Below are positions 34,424 to 43,286 of a stretch of 64,000 nucleotides of DNA, piece by piece. This DNA is from Acidobacteria bacterium Ga0077534 (GTDB taxonomy: Bacteria; Acidobacteriota; Blastocatellia; Pyrinomonadales; Pyrinomonadaceae): contig LNEI01000025.1 in assembly GCA_001464455.1 (NCBI GenBank), forward strand, positions 62,001 to 126,000, in the 5' to 3' direction. A model generated the notes under the pieces. The model saw only the letters and a list, made by a program, of their open reading frames with translations, did not search any database and was not told the DNA's origin. Position 1 is the stretch's first letter; the number at the start of each line of letters is the position of its first letter. A program made the translations under genes and the position numbers.

Positions 34424-35921
34424 ACAACCCGAAGGAGTCGACCGTAGGGATGATCGACGGATCACGTTCAGGACGCTGTTGATTCGCAGTCCGCGGCTGA
34501 TTGCCTTGATTTGGAGGCAGAAGGTACGGGAAACGCATTAGTAGCGGCCCTTCAGGGTTGGAACTGACCCCGTCACCGAGGGTGTTATTCGGTGCGATGT
34601 TGGTCGCGGGGGTGAATGGCGTACCGCCAGCAACTGCTCTCAGAGCAATGTCAGTCACATCGTCAAAGACCCGGCGACCATTCGGAAATCCGGCCACGTC
34701 CCCGCCCAGCAGCCCAAGTCTGTTCTGATTGGCGATCGGCGTCGGAGGGATGGCGACATTTAGGCGGAGATACTCATGAGCGATACCGTCCGAGAGAAAG
34801 GTTGTGTAATTCGGCCCGGTTATCGGGTTCACCGGAATGCCTGTCGCAAAGATCGAAACCAAGTCGTTTCGTGGCGGCGGCGGCACGGTAATACCATAAA
34901 CTGCGGCAAGTAACCGCGCCAGCTCAGGATCGGTCACCGCCTGAACCACCTGCGGTATCGTTCCGTCAGAAAACGGGGAGAGACTATTGAAGGCATCCTT
35001 AAGCCCCAACGGGATCACAACCTCATTTACCAGCGGATTTCCAAGCCTAGAAACCTGTCTGAAATCGCCTGCTTCGATCCTGGAACCGTCGGGCTGGATA
35101 ACTCGCGTCGTTCGACGGCTGGCGGTTGCCCACACACCGACAACAGCATCAGGAGCGGTTGGCGACGCCGGAACCGCACCAGTACGAGTTAGCTCTTGCA
35201 TTGGAACTTCGATCGCGATGGTGCTGACGTTGTAGCCTTTAGTAGAGTCAATACCACCGCTCATACCGACCGAACGGAGATTGAGAGCGTCGAAAACCCC
35301 GAGATCAATATAAAAGTATTCGTCTCGATTTCCGGCGAAGACCTTGCCCCCGTTAGGCAAATTGTAAACGGCCGGCTGACCTAGATTAGCCTCGTAGTTT
35401 GGTGTAACACGTGGGCCGATATTGGCGGGCGGCGTTCGGAGCCCGCTTGCGAGTACCACCGCTCGTTCTTCCTTACCGGTCGATCTGCGCACCCGATAGG
35501 TTTGAGGAATATTATAATCGGGATCGGTGAGGCTGCCGATAACGCCGTCCTGGTTGACGGTGCTTTGTCCGAGAACTGTGTTGTTGTTGACCCGCGTTGT
35601 CACAAACTCGAACTCGTAGACCACATCTTCCTGACCATCACCGGTGTTGTCGATCTTGATCTCGTAACGAACAGTGTCGTCGAAGCGGAAATACTGAGGC
35701 CCGCCCGATGGCTCCTGCAATGGAATATAGTTCGCTATCAGTGTGACGAAGCCAGCACGCCCCGGTTCGACGCTCCTAAAGGCGTAAGTGTCCGTATTGT
35801 CTGCGAAACGGTCCATGCTTATTAGCGGTGCTTCAGCATGGCTCGATGCGATGGCCGGGATCGCAGATGATGATAGAAGTATCGCCAGCCCGGCGATGCC
35901 TGAAATTAATTGTTTTTTCAT
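34422..35921 (-). CDS. DUF4331 exported protein
   Basis: A 499-aa secreted protein with a signal peptide (AIPAIASSHAEAP) and the DUF4331 hallmark SSHAEAPLISMDRFADNTDTYAF. It continues with repeated beta-rich segments such as FRFDDTVRYEIKIDNTGDGQ and YEFEFVTTRV. The family is secreted and of unknown function, frequently near TPR proteins and heavy-metal or alkane genes. GGGGGAGAA lies before the ATG. It is divergent from lepA across 211 bp. Confidence 0.9.
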   Translation of the reverse strand: MKKQLISGIAGLAILLSSSAIPAIASSHAEAPLISMDRFADNTDTYAFRSVEPGRAGFVTLIANYIPLQEPSGGPQYFRFDDTVRYEIKIDNTGDGQEDVVYEFEFVTTRVNNNTVLGQSTVNQDGVIGSLTDPDYNIPQTYRVRRSTGKEERAVVLASGLRTPPANIGPRVTPNYEANLGQPAVYNLPNGGKVFAGNRDEYFYIDLGVFDALNLRSVGMSGGIDSTKGYNVSTIAIEVPMQELTRTGAVPASPTAPDAVVGVWATASRRTTRVIQPDGSRIEAGDFRQVSRLGNPLVNEVVIPLGLKDAFNSLSPFSDGTIPQVVQAVTDPELARLLAAVYGITVPPPPRNDLVSIFATGIPVNPITGPNYTTFLSDGIAHEYLRLNVAIPPTPIANQNRLGLLGGDVAGFPNGRRVFDDVTDIALRAVAGGTPFTPATNIAPNNTLGDGVSSNPEGPLLMRFPYLLPPNQGNQPRTANQQRPERDPSIIPTVDSFGL

Positions 35922-35947
35922 TTCTCCCCCTTGAAAACTGAGTTGGA

Positions 35948-35965
35948 GGGCACTTTTACGTGCCC
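35948..35965. promoter_or_regulatory. Hairpin in the DUF4331 5' leader
   Basis: GGGCAC / GTGCCC with a 6-base loop, 27 bases upstream of the DUF4331 start on the minus strand. It may affect leader RNA stability; no regulator is known. Confidence 0.35.
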
Positions 35966-36132
35966 GAATGCTGGGCTCAAAACACTGAGTTTCTCACCCT
36001 AATTTTTGACGTTTGTCGCAATGAAATTCGGGTTTCGCAACGATTTAGATTCAGAAACCTTTTCGGAACACGGCGAAATGCGAAAATGCCTTGCTTCTGA
36101 TAGTCTTTAAGGTTGCTGTTTACGGCGTTTTT

Positions 36133-37935
36133 ATGGATCTGGAATTAATAAGGAATTTTTCGATCATTGCCCATATCGACCACGGGAAATCGACGCTTGC
36201 CGATCGCTTGCTACAGTTGACCGGAGCAGTCGCCGAGCGTGATATGGAAGCGCAGCTGCTCGATGATATGGACCTCGAGCGCGAACGCGGCATTACGATC
36301 AAATCGCACGCGGTTCGTCTGGATTACAAAGCCAAGGACGGTAAGGATTACGTGCTAAATCTGATCGATACGCCGGGACACGTGGATTTTACTTATGAGG
36401 TGTCGCGTTCGCTGTCGGCATGCGAAGGTGCATTGCTTATCGTTGATGCGTCGCAGGGAGTCGAGGCGCAGACGCTTGCGAACACATATCTTGCTCTTGA
36501 AAACGACCTTGAACTCGTTCCCGTCCTCAACAAGATCGACCTGCCGTCAGCCGAACCTGACCGAATCAAAGAGCAGATCGAGAACATCATCGGCCTCGAC
36601 GCCAGCGAAGCTGTCCTCACGTCAGCGAAATCGGGCCTTGGGGTAGAGGATGTGCTGGAGGCGATCGTTGCAAAAATTCCGGCGCCGAAAGGCGACCGAA
36701 ATGCTCCGCTGAAAGCTCTGATATTTGATAGTTGGTACGACTCGTATCGGGGCGTGATCGTGCTTTTTCGAGTGATCGACGGCACGCTCAAGAAGGGCAC
36801 AAAGATCAGATTCTTCAACACGGGCCGTGAGTATCTGGTTGAAACCATTGGTGTTAACCGTCCACGTCCAACGCCGATCGCTGAACTCGGCCCCGGCGAG
36901 GTTGGCTTTATCACCGCATCGATCAAGACCGTTGCCGACGTACAGATCGGTGACACGATCACCGAGGCGGCACGTCCCGTGAGCGAGGCTTTGCCGGGAT
37001 TCAAAGAAGTTAAGCCGATGGTTTTCGCCGGGCTTTATCCGATCGACTCGGCACAGTACGAAGACCTGCGCGACGCGATGGACAAGCTGCGGCTGAACGA
37101 TTCGTCGTTTTTTTACGAACCGGAATCGTCAACAGCTCTCGGCTTCGGTTTTCGCTGCGGCTTTCTCGGCTTGCTCCACATGGAGATCATTCAGGAGCGG
37201 CTCGAGCGGGAATTCAACCTCGAACTGATCACGACCGCACCCGGCGTGCGTTATCGCGTAACGACGACGGATGGCGAGGTCGCTGAGATCGACAGCCCGT
37301 CAAAAATGCCCGACACCGGTCGTATCGTGAAGATCGAGGAGCCTTTTATCGAGGCCACGATCCTAACAAATGACTCGTTCCTCGGCGGTATCCTGCCGTT
37401 GCTCGATGAGAAACGCGGCATTCAGAAAAAGTTCGAATATATAACTACCGACCGCGTGATGCTGGTTTATGAACTGCCGCTCAACGAGATCGTGCTTGAT
37501 TTCTACGATCGATTAAAGAGCGTCTCGAAGGGTTACGCGTCGCTCGATTATCATGTCTCGGGCTACCAGGCCAGCAAGCTTGTCAAACTCGACGTGCTCG
37601 TCTCCGGTGAGCCGGTCGATGCACTGTCGATCATCCTGCACACGGACACCGCTACTTCAAAAGGCCGCTTGCTGACCGCCAAGATGAAAGAACTCATCCC
37701 GCGTCAGATGTTCGAGGTCGCCATCCAGGCCGCCATCGGCAACAAGGTCATCGCCCGCGAAACCGTAAAAGCCATGGGCAAAAACGTCATCGCCAAATGC
37801 TACGGCGGCGACATCTCACGCAAACGCAAACTGCTCGAAAAACAAAAAGAGGGCAAAAAACGAATGAAAAAAGTCGGCCGCGTAGAGATTCCGCAGGAAG
37901 CGTTTCTGGCTGTGCTAAAGGTCAATGAGAGTTAG
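36133..37935 (+). CDS. lepA: Elongation factor 4 (LepA)
   Basis: A 600-aa ribosomal back-translocase GTPase. G1 motif [10 protein letters not shown]2 [12 protein letters not shown]3 DTPGHVDF, G4 [10 protein letters not shown]. Domain order matches EF-G domains I-III and V with the LepA-specific C-terminal domain; the end [22 protein letters not shown] is diagnostic. ATG 36133 is chosen because [20 protein letters not shown] is the family start; the upstream 14-codon extension is not. It is one of the best conserved proteins, so it gives a good anchor for strand and frame. Confidence 0.98.
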   Translation: MDLELIRNFSIIAHIDHGKSTLADRLLQLTGAVAERDMEAQLLDDMDLERERGITIKSHAVRLDYKAKDGKDYVLNLIDTPGHVDFTYEVSRSLSACEGALLIVDASQGVEAQTLANTYLALENDLELVPVLNKIDLPSAEPDRIKEQIENIIGLDASEAVLTSAKSGLGVEDVLEAIVAKIPAPKGDRNAPLKALIFDSWYDSYRGVIVLFRVIDGTLKKGTKIRFFNTGREYLVETIGVNRPRPTPIAELGPGEVGFITASIKTVADVQIGDTITEAARPVSEALPGFKEVKPMVFAGLYPIDSAQYEDLRDAMDKLRLNDSSFFYEPESSTALGFGFRCGFLGLLHMEIIQERLEREFNLELITTAPGVRYRVTTTDGEVAEIDSPSKMPDTGRIVKIEEPFIEATILTNDSFLGGILPLLDEKRGIQKKFEYITTDRVMLVYELPLNEIVLDFYDRLKSVSKGYASLDYHVSGYQASKLVKLDVLVSGEPVDALSIILHTDTATSKGRLLTAKMKELIPRQMFEVAIQAAIGNKVIARETVKAMGKNVIAKCYGGDISRKRKLLEKQKEGKKRMKKVGRVEIPQEAFLAVLKVNES

Positions 37936-37970
37936 ATTCGGATCGACTTAGCTGGATATACATATAGGGT

Positions 37971-38005
37971 GAAAGAGCAGGAGGAGATTGTCCGCCTGCT
38001 CTTTC
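37971..38005 (+). terminator. Hairpin after lepA, convergent with the serine hydrolase gene
   Basis: Stem GAAAGAGCAGG / CCTGCTCTTTC (11 bp, 13-base loop). It falls between the two converging genes; the 3' tail is short in T. Confidence 0.75.
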
Positions 38006-38029
38006 TGAATCGGTCGTTGGAGGACGCGA

Positions 38030-39403
38030 TCAAAGTTTTTTTAGGGTCGATGTTCGACCCGCTTGGGTGAACTCGATCCCTGTGACGTTGCCGCTTGCAT
38101 CTTTGATGAATTTGAACGTCGCGTCGACAACGGTCAGGAAGAAATCCGTTTCTGATTCCGCATACACAGCCGCTTTGCCCTGGCCGGTTGGTTCGAGGAC
38201 GAGGTTGTCGCCTTCCCGGGTGAATTTGAACTTCATCGCGGGCGATAGTTCGTATTCGCCCACGTATTTGTCGAGGATCGCAGGGTCAACTTTTACGGCG
38301 ACACGCTTTTTCGGAATTTCGTATTTGTCTCCGTCATATATAGCCGTTAACGTGCGGATCACGTCCGAGGCCGGAACGCGATCGTTATTGACGAGGGCCG
38401 CCATGAACAGTTTTTCGTTCGGATAATACGCCGCTTCCGACAAGAAACCTTCGATGCCGCCGCCGTGCGAAACGCGTTTACGGCCTTTTGCGTCGGTACG
38501 GACGTTGACCCCAAATGCATAGTCGCCTTTGCTGGGCGTCAGCATCAGCGTTAGCGTTTCCGGTTTCTTAAAGAGCTTGCCGCTGTGTACTGCGACGTTC
38601 CATTTGTGGAGATCACCGGTCGTCGAATACAGTGATCCGGCCGAGAAGGGCACCATCATGCTCGCGACCTCAGCCGGAACAACATTATTTTCTTTCAGCG
38701 AATAACCCAAAGCGGATTGCTTTAGCCGTTCCTTTCCGTGATCGTAGCCGGTGTTCTTCAGACCGAGCGGATTCAAGATGCGTTCGGTAAGGAATTGCTC
38801 ATACGCTTTACCCGATACTTTCTCGATGATCATCCCGAGGATGATGTAATTCGTATTGCTGTACTCGAATACCTCGCCTGGCTTTGCCTTTAGCGGCAGA
38901 TCCTTTACGGGGGCGATCGATTCGGCGGGCTTCATGTCCTTTTTCCGAAGCTCGCCAAATTCCGGGAGGCCCGTGAAGCTCGGGATGCCGGACGACATCG
39001 TCGCAAGATTTCGGATCGTAACCGGTTTCCACGCGTCCGGGCACGATTCCATATATTTGCAAAACGGATCTTCGACGTTGAGCTTTCCGTCCTCCTGCAG
39101 TAACAGGATCGATGCGGCGGTGAACTGTTTCGTGATCGAGCCAATGCGGAACTTCGTATCAGGGGAGTTCGGCGTGTTCGCGGCAACATCGGCAAGGCCA
39201 TAGCCTTTTGCTACGATTAAGTTGCCGTCTTTGGCAATGAGCACAGAACCGCCCGCATTCTTTGCCGCGAGGCGTGAGTTCATGTACTCATCAACCTTCG
39301 GACGAATGTCTTCGGTCGATACAACGGTTTGGGCAGCGATCGCCGAGACCATCGCCGCAAAAATGGAGAATATCGACGTAATGCGTTGAGGTGATCTTTT
39401 CAT
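38030..39403 (-). CDS. Beta-lactamase-fold serine hydrolase (class C / Pab87-like)
   Basis: A 457-aa secreted protein. After the signal peptide, the beta-lactamase-like catalytic residues are SITK (nucleophile and lysine), YSN (Tyr-x-Asn) and HGGG in the third motif. The N-terminal core ADVAANTPNSPDTKFRIGSITKQFT is typical of the serine hydrolase (peptidase S12) family. The C-terminal 110 residues form a DUF3471-like lipocalin-type domain (EYELSPAMKFKFTREGDNLVL). A Shine-Dalgarno GGAGATGAGG precedes the ATG. Physiological substrate unknown; antibiotic resistance should not be assumed. Confidence 0.9.
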   Translation of the reverse strand: MKRSPQRITSIFSIFAAMVSAIAAQTVVSTEDIRPKVDEYMNSRLAAKNAGGSVLIAKDGNLIVAKGYGLADVAANTPNSPDTKFRIGSITKQFTAASILLLQEDGKLNVEDPFCKYMESCPDAWKPVTIRNLATMSSGIPSFTGLPEFGELRKKDMKPAESIAPVKDLPLKAKPGEVFEYSNTNYIILGMIIEKVSGKAYEQFLTERILNPLGLKNTGYDHGKERLKQSALGYSLKENNVVPAEVASMMVPFSAGSLYSTTGDLHKWNVAVHSGKLFKKPETLTLMLTPSKGDYAFGVNVRTDAKGRKRVSHGGGIEGFLSEAAYYPNEKLFMAALVNNDRVPASDVIRTLTAIYDGDKYEIPKKRVAVKVDPAILDKYVGEYELSPAMKFKFTREGDNLVLEPTGQGKAAVYAESETDFFLTVVDATFKFIKDASGNVTGIEFTQAGRTSTLKKL

Positions 39404-39448
39404 ACCTCATCTCCTACGCGCACACCTCGATCATTGTTCCAAACTTTC

Positions 39449-40843
39449 TTATTTTGCGAGGTCGTTAATGGAGCGTCCGCACTCGGCGATCGTTTCCGCT
39501 ACCTTCGATTCAACCCTCGAGCGGATATCGGCGAGGTGTGTGTGGGAATCAGCCTCAAATCTAAGAACTAAAATAGCTTGCGTGTTCGAAGGGCGAACGA
39601 GGCCCCAGCCGTGTTCGAATGATATGCGGGCACCGTCGATGGTTATTACTTTATTGGTCATTGAAAAGTGGTCGGCCACTTTCCTTACGACCTCGAACTT
39701 TGTTTCGTCCGGGCAATCCACGCGGAGTTCGGGGGTAGAAAAACTAGGTGGAATGTCGGAAAGCAGTTCTGAAAGTGGCTTGTCGGTCTTAGACAAAATT
39801 TCAAGCACGCGGGCACCTGCGTATGTGGCGTCATCAAAACCATAAAATCGATCCGCAAAGAAGATGTGGCCGCTCATCTCGCCGGCCAGCTCGGCTCCGG
39901 TTTCTTTCATTTTGGCTTTGATGATCGAGTGGCCGGCTTTCCACATTAGGGGGTTGCCGCCGTGGGCAGCTATGTCGTCGAAGAGGGTTTGTGAGCATTT
40001 TACTTCGGCGATGATTGTTGCTCCGGGGTTTTCGGCGAGGACGGAGCGTGAGATGGGGATCATTAGTTCGTCGCCCCAGATGATGCGGCCGGTTTCGTCG
40101 ACGATGCCGATGCGGTCTCCGTCGCCGTCGAAGGCGATACCGATATCAGCCTTCTGGTCGCGGACTGCGGCGATGAGGTCGTGGAGATTTTCTTCGACCG
40201 TCGGGTCGGCGTGATGGTTGGGAAACGTTGCGTCGGGCTCGGTGTACAGTTCGATGACCTCGACGCCAAGTTGTCGATAGATGGGGATCGCGGTGATGCC
40301 CGCGACGCCGTTTCCGGAATCGACAACAACTTTCAGTTTTCGCGGGCCGAGGGAAATGCGAGATGTGATATCGGTAATGTAGTGGCCGAGAACATCCAAA
40401 GATCGTTTTACTCCGTCTGACTCACCGCCCGCTAACGCGGGCGGTTCTGACCGTGCGATCTCGCCAATCTCGCGAATCTGATCCCCGAAAAGCGAGTCTG
40501 TGCCGAGGCTGATCTTGAAACCGTTGTGATGATTAGGGTTATGCGATCCGGTTATCATCACGCCGCCGTCGACATCCTGAGTGAAAAGCGTGTAGTAAAG
40601 CACAGGTGTCGGGACCATGCCGATCGCGACTACGTCACAGCCGCGTGCGTTTAATCCCTCGGTAAGGATCTTCGCAAAGACGGGCGAGCTTTCCCTTGCG
40701 TCGTGACCGACAGCGATCCGCCGTGCACCATGGCGAATATAATACGTCCCGAGGGCATTCGCGAGGGTTTTCACGACCTCGGGCGTCAGTTGCTCGCCGA
40801 CGATGCCGCGAATGTCATACTCCCTAAAAATGTGTGGATCCAT
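39449..40843 (-). CDS. Phosphomannomutase/phosphoglucomutase (AlgC type) with an in-frame palindromic insert
   Basis: A 464-aa alpha-D-phosphohexomutase that interconverts hexose-1- and -6-phosphates for sugar nucleotide synthesis. Active-site serine loop TGSHNP, Mg loop DGDGDRIG, sugar loop GEMSGHIFF and phosphate loop RPSNTQAILVLRFE are all present. The start MDPHIFREYDIRG at 40843 fits the family; the longer upstream frame is rejected. Residues 134-140 (PPALAGG) are encoded by a perfect palindrome that looks like an inserted repeat; the frame and all four active loops are intact, so it should be active. Confidence 0.93.
   Translation of the reverse strand: MDPHIFREYDIRGIVGEQLTPEVVKTLANALGTYYIRHGARRIAVGHDARESSPVFAKILTEGLNARGCDVVAIGMVPTPVLYYTLFTQDVDGGVMITGSHNPNHHNGFKISLGTDSLFGDQIREIGEIARSEPPALAGGESDGVKRSLDVLGHYITDITSRISLGPRKLKVVVDSGNGVAGITAIPIYRQLGVEVIELYTEPDATFPNHHADPTVEENLHDLIAAVRDQKADIGIAFDGDGDRIGIVDETGRIIWGDELMIPISRSVLAENPGATIIAEVKCSQTLFDDIAAHGGNPLMWKAGHSIIKAKMKETGAELAGEMSGHIFFADRFYGFDDATYAGARVLEILSKTDKPLSELLSDIPPSFSTPELRVDCPDETKFEVVRKVADHFSMTNKVITIDGARISFEHGWGLVRPSNTQAILVLRFEADSHTHLADIRSRVESKVAETIAECGRSINDLAK
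40425..40444. repeat. Palindrome inside the phosphohexomutase gene
   Basis: CCGCCCGC / GCGGGCGG (8-bp stem, 4-base loop TAAC), GC-rich and flanked by short direct-looking TCAGA/TCTGA segments. It encodes PPALAGG in the linker between the first and second domains. Confidence 0.75.
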
Positions 40844-41010
40844 AACGTTGCATCGATTCTCACGCATTTGGGGGTTGCGAGGCAATAGGCGATCACCGTT
40901 CGGCTGACCGAAACTCCGATATTTGCTATACTTCAGGGTTCGGGCTACGGGCAACAGGCTGTGTCCGAGCGGCATCGAACTATCGGTAAAAGCGAGGCAA
41001 TTTCGTCTGT

Positions 41011-42003
41011 ATGAAAAGATCGGTCTTTCTGTTTGTGGTTAGTCTTTTTGTTGTAACGTTTGGCGCAGCGGCTAATTCGTTCGCCCAGACGGCGAATCCT
41101 GCTCCGACGGCGACGCCGGTTCCGGACGATCCGAATGCGACAAAGGTCTTCGAGGTGCGTCTGCCGGTTACTGTGACGGAGAAGAAAAAGCTCATCACGG
41201 GGCTTGGCAGGAATGACTTCATCATTTTGGAAGACGGCGTGCCGCAGGAAGTCACGTTCTTTTCGGATGAGAAGACCAACCCGCCAGTTTTCGTTGGTGT
41301 TCTGATGGACACATCGCCTTCGGCGGCCGGCAAGCTCAACTTTTCGAAGGAAGCGGCAAAGAATTTTATTTTTACCGTCACGCGGCTCCGAAAGGATAAA
41401 GCGGCTTTTATGACGTTCGATCACGATGTCGTTTTGCAGCAGGATTTCACTGACAAGCTTGACCTTCTCGACCGTGCCGTCGATAAGGTCAAAAAGCCCG
41501 GTTCGCAGACCGCGATGTACGACGCCGTGTGGCAGTTTACTGACGAAAAGCTAAGAAATGTGCCGGGTAGACGTGTGATCGTCATCATTACCGACGGTGA
41601 TGACACTTTTAGCCGAGCCGAACTCAAAGACGCTATCGATATCGCACAGCGAACCGAGACCACGATCTTCGGCATCTCTACAAAGGCAGGTTTTCTCGGC
41701 ACAGTTCCGGGCGTAGAGGCTGGAACGGTCAAAGATAAAGGCGACAAACTGCTGACGCAGCTATGCGAAGAAACCGGCGGCGAAGCATTCTTTACCGGAG
41801 ACATGATCGAACTGGAACGCGCATTTACACGAATTTCGCAGGAACTTCGGTCGCAGTATTTGATCACTTATAAGCCGGCAAATCAGAATTATGATGGCCG
41901 CGAGCGTAAGATCGAGGTCAGACTCGCTGATAAGGATAACGCCAAAAAATACAAGGTTAGGACCAAGTCCAGCTATCGACAGATCAGAGACAGCCTGAAG
42001 TAG
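41011..42003 (+). CDS. Exported VWA-domain protein (VWFA-related Acidobacterial domain), first of two
   Basis: A 330-aa secreted protein with a Sec signal peptide (NSFAQ) and Pro/Thr spacer. The N-terminal part VFEVRLPVTVTEKKKLITGLGRNDFIILEDGVPQEV is typical of the VWFA-related family seen in Acidobacteriota; the MIDAS motif DTSPS follows in LMDTSPSAAGK, then IVIITDGDDTFS. The C-terminus RSQYLITYKPANQNYDGRERK is conserved with the next gene. They seem to be ancient tandem paralogues. Protein or metal-dependent adhesion is inferred. Confidence 0.9.
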   Translation: MKRSVFLFVVSLFVVTFGAAANSFAQTANPAPTATPVPDDPNATKVFEVRLPVTVTEKKKLITGLGRNDFIILEDGVPQEVTFFSDEKTNPPVFVGVLMDTSPSAAGKLNFSKEAAKNFIFTVTRLRKDKAAFMTFDHDVVLQQDFTDKLDLLDRAVDKVKKPGSQTAMYDAVWQFTDEKLRNVPGRRVIVIITDGDDTFSRAELKDAIDIAQRTETTIFGISTKAGFLGTVPGVEAGTVKDKGDKLLTQLCEETGGEAFFTGDMIELERAFTRISQELRSQYLITYKPANQNYDGRERKIEVRLADKDNAKKYKVRTKSSYRQIRDSLK

Positions 42004-42016
42004 GAGTTTTAATAGG

Positions 42017-43102
42017 ATGTTTATACGAACGAGGGTTTTGCTATCGCTTTCCGCGGTGTCTGTGCTTGTCTGGATGGTCGGCTTCGATGTCGCAGGTGCC
42101 CAGCAGCCGCCGAATCCTCCCGCTAAGGTAACGGTAACGCCAACGCCTGTTTCAACGCCTCCGCCGATCGAGGACGATGAGGTCATAAAAGTGGACAGCG
42201 ACGTCGTAAACGTTCTATTCACGGCCCAAGACAAGAATCGTCGCCTACTGACAACGCTCTCGGCAGCCGATGTTAAGCTATTAGAGAATGGCGAAACTCA
42301 GGAGATCGTCTCCTTCTCGCGACAGGTAGACCTACCGCTAAGCCTCGCGATCCTTATCGACGTTAGCGCTTCGCAGGAGAGGACTCTGCCGGAAGAAAAG
42401 GCTGCCGCGATCGCGTTTCTTGAGACTGTGGTGCGGCCTTCGAAAGACGAAGTGTGTATCGTATCCTTCACCGGCGAAGCGACACTCGAACAAGGCTTGA
42501 CGAACAACCTTACACGGCTGCGAAGGGCCGTTAGTTCAGTCCGTTTTAATCCGCCTTCCGGATACATTGGCGGCGGCGTGATGACCGGAACTCCACCCAT
42601 ATCGGGCGATAATCAGGCAGTCCAGGGCTCGACTGCTATCTGGGATGCGATCTGGGTCACTTCTGACGAGATCCTCGGCCCGGCGCCGGAACGAACTCGG
42701 CGAGCGATAATCCTACTAAGCGACGGCGTAAATACTTTTGGAAAGAAAAAGCTCGACGATGCGGTACAGGCGGCTCTTCGGTCCGAAGCGGTCATCTATT
42801 CGATCGGCATCGGCGATAACTTTTATAGTGGTGTCGATAAAGGCTCTCTGAACAAAATATCGGAACGAACTGGTGGGCGGGCGTACTTTCCTCGCGACGA
42901 AGGCGAACTTCGCGACGCGTTCCGACAGATCCAGGACGAGATGCGTTCGCAATACCTGATCGCGTACGAACCCACGAACCAAAATCGCGATGGTTCGTAT
43001 CGCAAGATCGAGATCCAACTCTCAAACTCTCAGCTCAAGAATGATAAGGTTAAGCTCACCCACCGACAGGGATACTTCGCCAAGTCCGGAGCAAAAAAAT
43101 AA
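42017..43102 (+). CDS. Exported VWA-domain protein, second of two
   Basis: A 361-aa paralogue of the preceding protein, 13 bp downstream. MIDAS motif DVSAS is intact; DAKLLENGETQEIVSFSR matches the same N-terminal domain. The end RSQYLIAYEPTNQNRDGSYRKIEIQL is close to that of the first copy, with the same spacing. A signal peptide ends near GAQQPP. The pair may form a hetero-oligomeric surface assembly; not tested. Confidence 0.9.
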   Translation: MFIRTRVLLSLSAVSVLVWMVGFDVAGAQQPPNPPAKVTVTPTPVSTPPPIEDDEVIKVDSDVVNVLFTAQDKNRRLLTTLSAADVKLLENGETQEIVSFSRQVDLPLSLAILIDVSASQERTLPEEKAAAIAFLETVVRPSKDEVCIVSFTGEATLEQGLTNNLTRLRRAVSSVRFNPPSGYIGGGVMTGTPPISGDNQAVQGSTAIWDAIWVTSDEILGPAPERTRRAIILLSDGVNTFGKKKLDDAVQAALRSEAVIYSIGIGDNFYSGVDKGSLNKISERTGGRAYFPRDEGELRDAFRQIQDEMRSQYLIAYEPTNQNRDGSYRKIEIQLSNSQLKNDKVKLTHRQGYFAKSGAKK

Positions 43103-43126
43103 TTCTCGTATAGATCACGCGGATCT

Positions 43127-43160
43127 AGGAGTCGGTTCTTTTTGAACTCGGCTCCTTTTT
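43127..43160 (+). terminator. Terminator-like hairpin after the second VWA gene
   Basis: AGGAG / CTCCT outer stem with imperfect inner pairing (GTCGGTTC / GAACTCGGC) followed by a T-run. Confidence 0.6.
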
Positions 43161-43286
43161 ACTATTTTGCGATCTAGAAACACCTCCAATGCCGATACGC
43201 AGTTGCCAAAACCGGGAACATCAAATAGATTAAGAATCAACTATTTACTTCAATAGTAGATCACACTTTTCAATCGAGGTTTCTGC

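Noticed and set aside
38030-39403. Antibiotic-resistance beta-lactamase
   Set aside because: The fold and SITK/YSN/HGGG motifs fit a broad S12 hydrolase family with a C-terminal lipocalin-like domain; there is no specific evidence of beta-lactam hydrolysis.
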